Shown piece by piece: positions 5,520-6,815 of a DNA stretch of 6,815 nucleotides. Position numbers and translations under genes: made by a program. The DNA lies in the NCBI GenBank assembly GCA_030042575.1, contig JASHZK010000113.1, positions 1 to 6,815 of the forward strand. Reading direction: 5' to 3'. The notes under the pieces were generated by a model. That model was not told the DNA's origin, did no database searches, and was given only the letters and a program-made list of their open reading frames with translations. The DNA comes from Acidimicrobiales bacterium (GTDB lineage Bacteria > Actinomycetota > Acidimicrobiia > Acidimicrobiales > UBA8190). Position 1 is the first letter of the stretch; each line of letters opens with the position of its first letter.

Positions 5520-5552
5520 ACGAAGGGGCCGCTTCCCCCGCGGCCCCTTCGT
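5520..5552 (+). terminator. Strong GC hairpin in the HAD-PlsC leader (attenuator- or terminator-like)
   Basis: Bases 5520-5532 pair perfectly with 5540-5552 (13 bp) around the 7-base loop TTCCCCC. It lies about 50 bases after the predicted transcript start and 31 bases before the GTG start of the downstream gene. There is no following U-tract, so intrinsic termination is uncertain, though GC-rich actinobacterial terminators often lack one. No gene ends here in either direction. An attenuator, the end of a short leader RNA, or mRNA stabilisation are all possible. Confidence 0.5.
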
Positions 5553-5570
5553 CGCGTTCGGTGCGCCCCC

Positions 5571-5576
5571 TAATGT
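5571..5576 (+). promoter_or_regulatory. Possible -10 element for a leaderless HAD-PlsC transcript
   Basis: TAATGT fits the actinobacterial TANNNT -10 pattern and ends 7 bases before the GTG at 5584, which would place the transcript start on the start codon. The -35 position (TTCGTC) is poor. The absence of any Shine-Dalgarno before the GTG makes leaderless initiation reasonable. Confidence 0.35.
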
Positions 5577-5583
5577 TCTGGGC

Positions 5584-6815
5584 GTGAACAGCCCCTCGCA
5601 CGGCGTCGGCGCGGCGTTCGTCGACCTCGACCGCACCCTCCTGCGGGGAGCCAGCGGCCTGGTGCTCAGCGCGGCCATGCACGCCGAGGGTCTCTTCGAG
5701 GGGCGCCGGTCGCTTCCCGGTGAGCGGCTCTTCTACGCCGCCTACGACCTGCTCGGCGAGTCGGTGCCGCTCATGGCCATGGTGCGGGCCGCCCCCCGTT
5801 TCGTGAAGGGCTGGGCCGTCGAGGCGGTGGCCCGGGCCGGCGAGCTGGCCGCTCCCGAGCTGGTCGCCTTGGTCCAGCCCTATGCCCCCGCCGTGCTGGC
5901 CGAGCACCGAGCCGAAGGTCGCAAGCTCGTCCTGGCCACCACCACGCCGGTCGACCTCATCACGCCGTTCGCCGACCTGATGGGGTTCGATCATCTGGTG
6001 GCCACGCGGTACCAGCACCGCAACGGGCACTACACGGGCGGGATCGCTGGTCCCTTCGTCTGGGCCGTGGGCAAGCGCGAGGCGGTGCAGCGCTTCGCGG
6101 CCAAGAGCGGTGTCGACCTCGGGCGTAGCCACGCCTATTCCGACAGTTTCTTCGACCTGCCCCTGCTGCAGGCGGTGGGCCATCCCCATGCCGTGAATCC
6201 CGACCGGCGCCTGCGCGCTGTGGCCACGCTGCGGCGTTGGCCGCTCGAGCACTGGGACCGCCCCGCGGGGGTCCCCAAGGTTCTCGGCTTCGAGCCGTAC
6301 CACCTGCTGCGGCCGGCGGTGCGTCCCGAGCTGATCCCCTACGCCCGCTTCGACATCGCCGGGACCGGCCACGTGCCCGATCGCGGCCCGGCCCTGCTGG
6401 CGGCCAACCACCGGAGCTACTTCGACGTCGTGGCCCTGGCGCTGGTGGCAGCCCGCATCGGCCGACCCGTGCGCTTCTTGGGCAAGCGGGAGCTCTTCGA
6501 CGCCCCGGTGATCGGCCAACTGGCGCGCGCCTTGGGCGGCATCAGCGTGGATCGCGGATCGCGCTCTGACGCGCCGCTGCGCGAGGCGCGCCGGGCCCTG
6601 GAGGCCGGTGAGGTGGTGGTGATCCTGCCTCAGGGCACCATCCCCCGCGGCCGGGACTTCTTCGATCCCCACCTGCGCGCCAAGACCGGTACCGCCCGGC
6701 TGGCGGCCATGACCGGAGCCCCTGTCCTGCCCGTCGGCATCTGGGGGACCGAGCGCATCTGGCCCCGATCGGCGCGTCTGCCCGATGTGACCAGGGTGCT
6801 GCACCCGCCGAAGGT
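5584..6815 (+). CDS. HAD-IB phosphatase / 1-acylglycerol-3-phosphate O-acyltransferase (PlsC) fusion, 3' end cut
   Basis: The first 410 codons are present and the frame is open to the window edge. The N-terminal half is a HAD-IB (SerB-like) domain: motif I DLDRT (residues 14-18), motif II ATTTP (118-122), the motif III Lys164 in GKREAV, and motif IV SDSFFDLPLL (186-195). The C-terminal half is a PlsC-type acyltransferase: NHRSYFD with His276 and Asp281 of the HX4D catalytic pair, GGISVDRGS (318-326), PQGTIPRG (349-356) in place of the usual PEGTR, and APVLPVGIWGTERIW. The layout matches actinobacterial fusions such as the mycobacterial Rv2483c type, which acylate lysophosphatidic acid at the membrane; the phosphatase substrate is unknown. 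GTG at 5584 gives a normal start with no Shine-Dalgarno. The divergent LysR gene probably controls it. Confidence 0.92.
   Translation, partial: MNSPSHGVGAAFVDLDRTLLRGASGLVLSAAMHAEGLFEGRRSLPGERLFYAAYDLLGESVPLMAMVRAAPRFVKGWAVEAVARAGELAAPELVALVQPYAPAVLAEHRAEGRKLVLATTTPVDLITPFADLMGFDHLVATRYQHRNGHYTGGIAGPFVWAVGKREAVQRFAAKSGVDLGRSHAYSDSFFDLPLLQAVGHPHAVNPDRRLRAVATLRRWPLEHWDRPAGVPKVLGFEPYHLLRPAVRPELIPYARFDIAGTGHVPDRGPALLAANHRSYFDVVALALVAARIGRPVRFLGKRELFDAPVIGQLARALGGISVDRGSRSDAPLREARRALEAGEVVVILPQGTIPRGRDFFDPHLRAKTGTARLAAMTGAPVLPVGIWGTERIWPRSARLPDVTRVLHPPK

Noticed and set aside
4405..6804. A very long open frame on the minus strand opposite the HAD-PlsC gene and out of frame with lysR
   Set aside because: It is a shadow of GC-rich coding DNA. 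The protein is low-complexity (Gly/Arg/His-rich) with no recognisable domain, while lysR and HAD-PlsC in the same span have clear family motifs.

Overview
The window is high-GC DNA that reads as a chromosomal segment from an actinomycete-like bacterium. The support is an F420-type luciferase-like oxidoreductase, a HAD-PlsC fusion of the mycobacterial type, a stand-alone LigD-type primase-polymerase, an RsbV/RsbW/sigma-B/F-type gene set, frequent GTG starts, and several genes with little or no Shine-Dalgarno leader. An Acidimicrobiia or related lineage is possible, but the sequence alone does not fix the class.

Layout. Positions 1-942 (minus strand) hold a three-gene partner-switching cluster read from right to left: STAS anti-anti-sigma factor, HATPase-fold anti-sigma factor, and the start of an RNA polymerase sigma factor cut by the window edge. 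Each pair overlaps by 4 bases (ATGA, then GTGA), so the cassette is translationally coupled. A 176-bp divergent spacer with several CCAA/TTGG palindromes separates it from a plus-strand pair: a TauE/SafE-family membrane exporter and a luciferase-like F420-dependent oxidoreductase. That pair runs tail-to-tail (9-bp gap) into a minus-strand LigD polymerase-domain protein. A 147-bp divergent spacer containing a 20-bp perfect inverted repeat then leads to a plus-strand YqgE/AlgH-family gene. AlgH is tail-to-tail (18-bp gap) with a minus-strand LysR regulator, and the LysR gene diverges from a HAD phosphatase-PlsC acyltransferase fusion that runs off the right edge.

The gene content is ordinary chromosomal material: stress sigma control, anion export, redox, DNA repair and phospholipid synthesis. 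I see no mobile element, CRISPR array, RNA gene or defence system. The most interesting signals are in the intergenic regions. One is an AT-rich 19-bp palindrome plus extra ACAGAT half-sites next to a TTGACA-N17-CACAAT promoter between lysR and the HAD-PlsC gene. Another is a strong GC hairpin in the leader of that same gene. The third is the 84-bp near-palindrome between the polymerase-domain gene and algH. At the protein level, the anti-sigma factor lacks the usual RsbW ATP-binding residues although its partner keeps the phosphorylatable serine.
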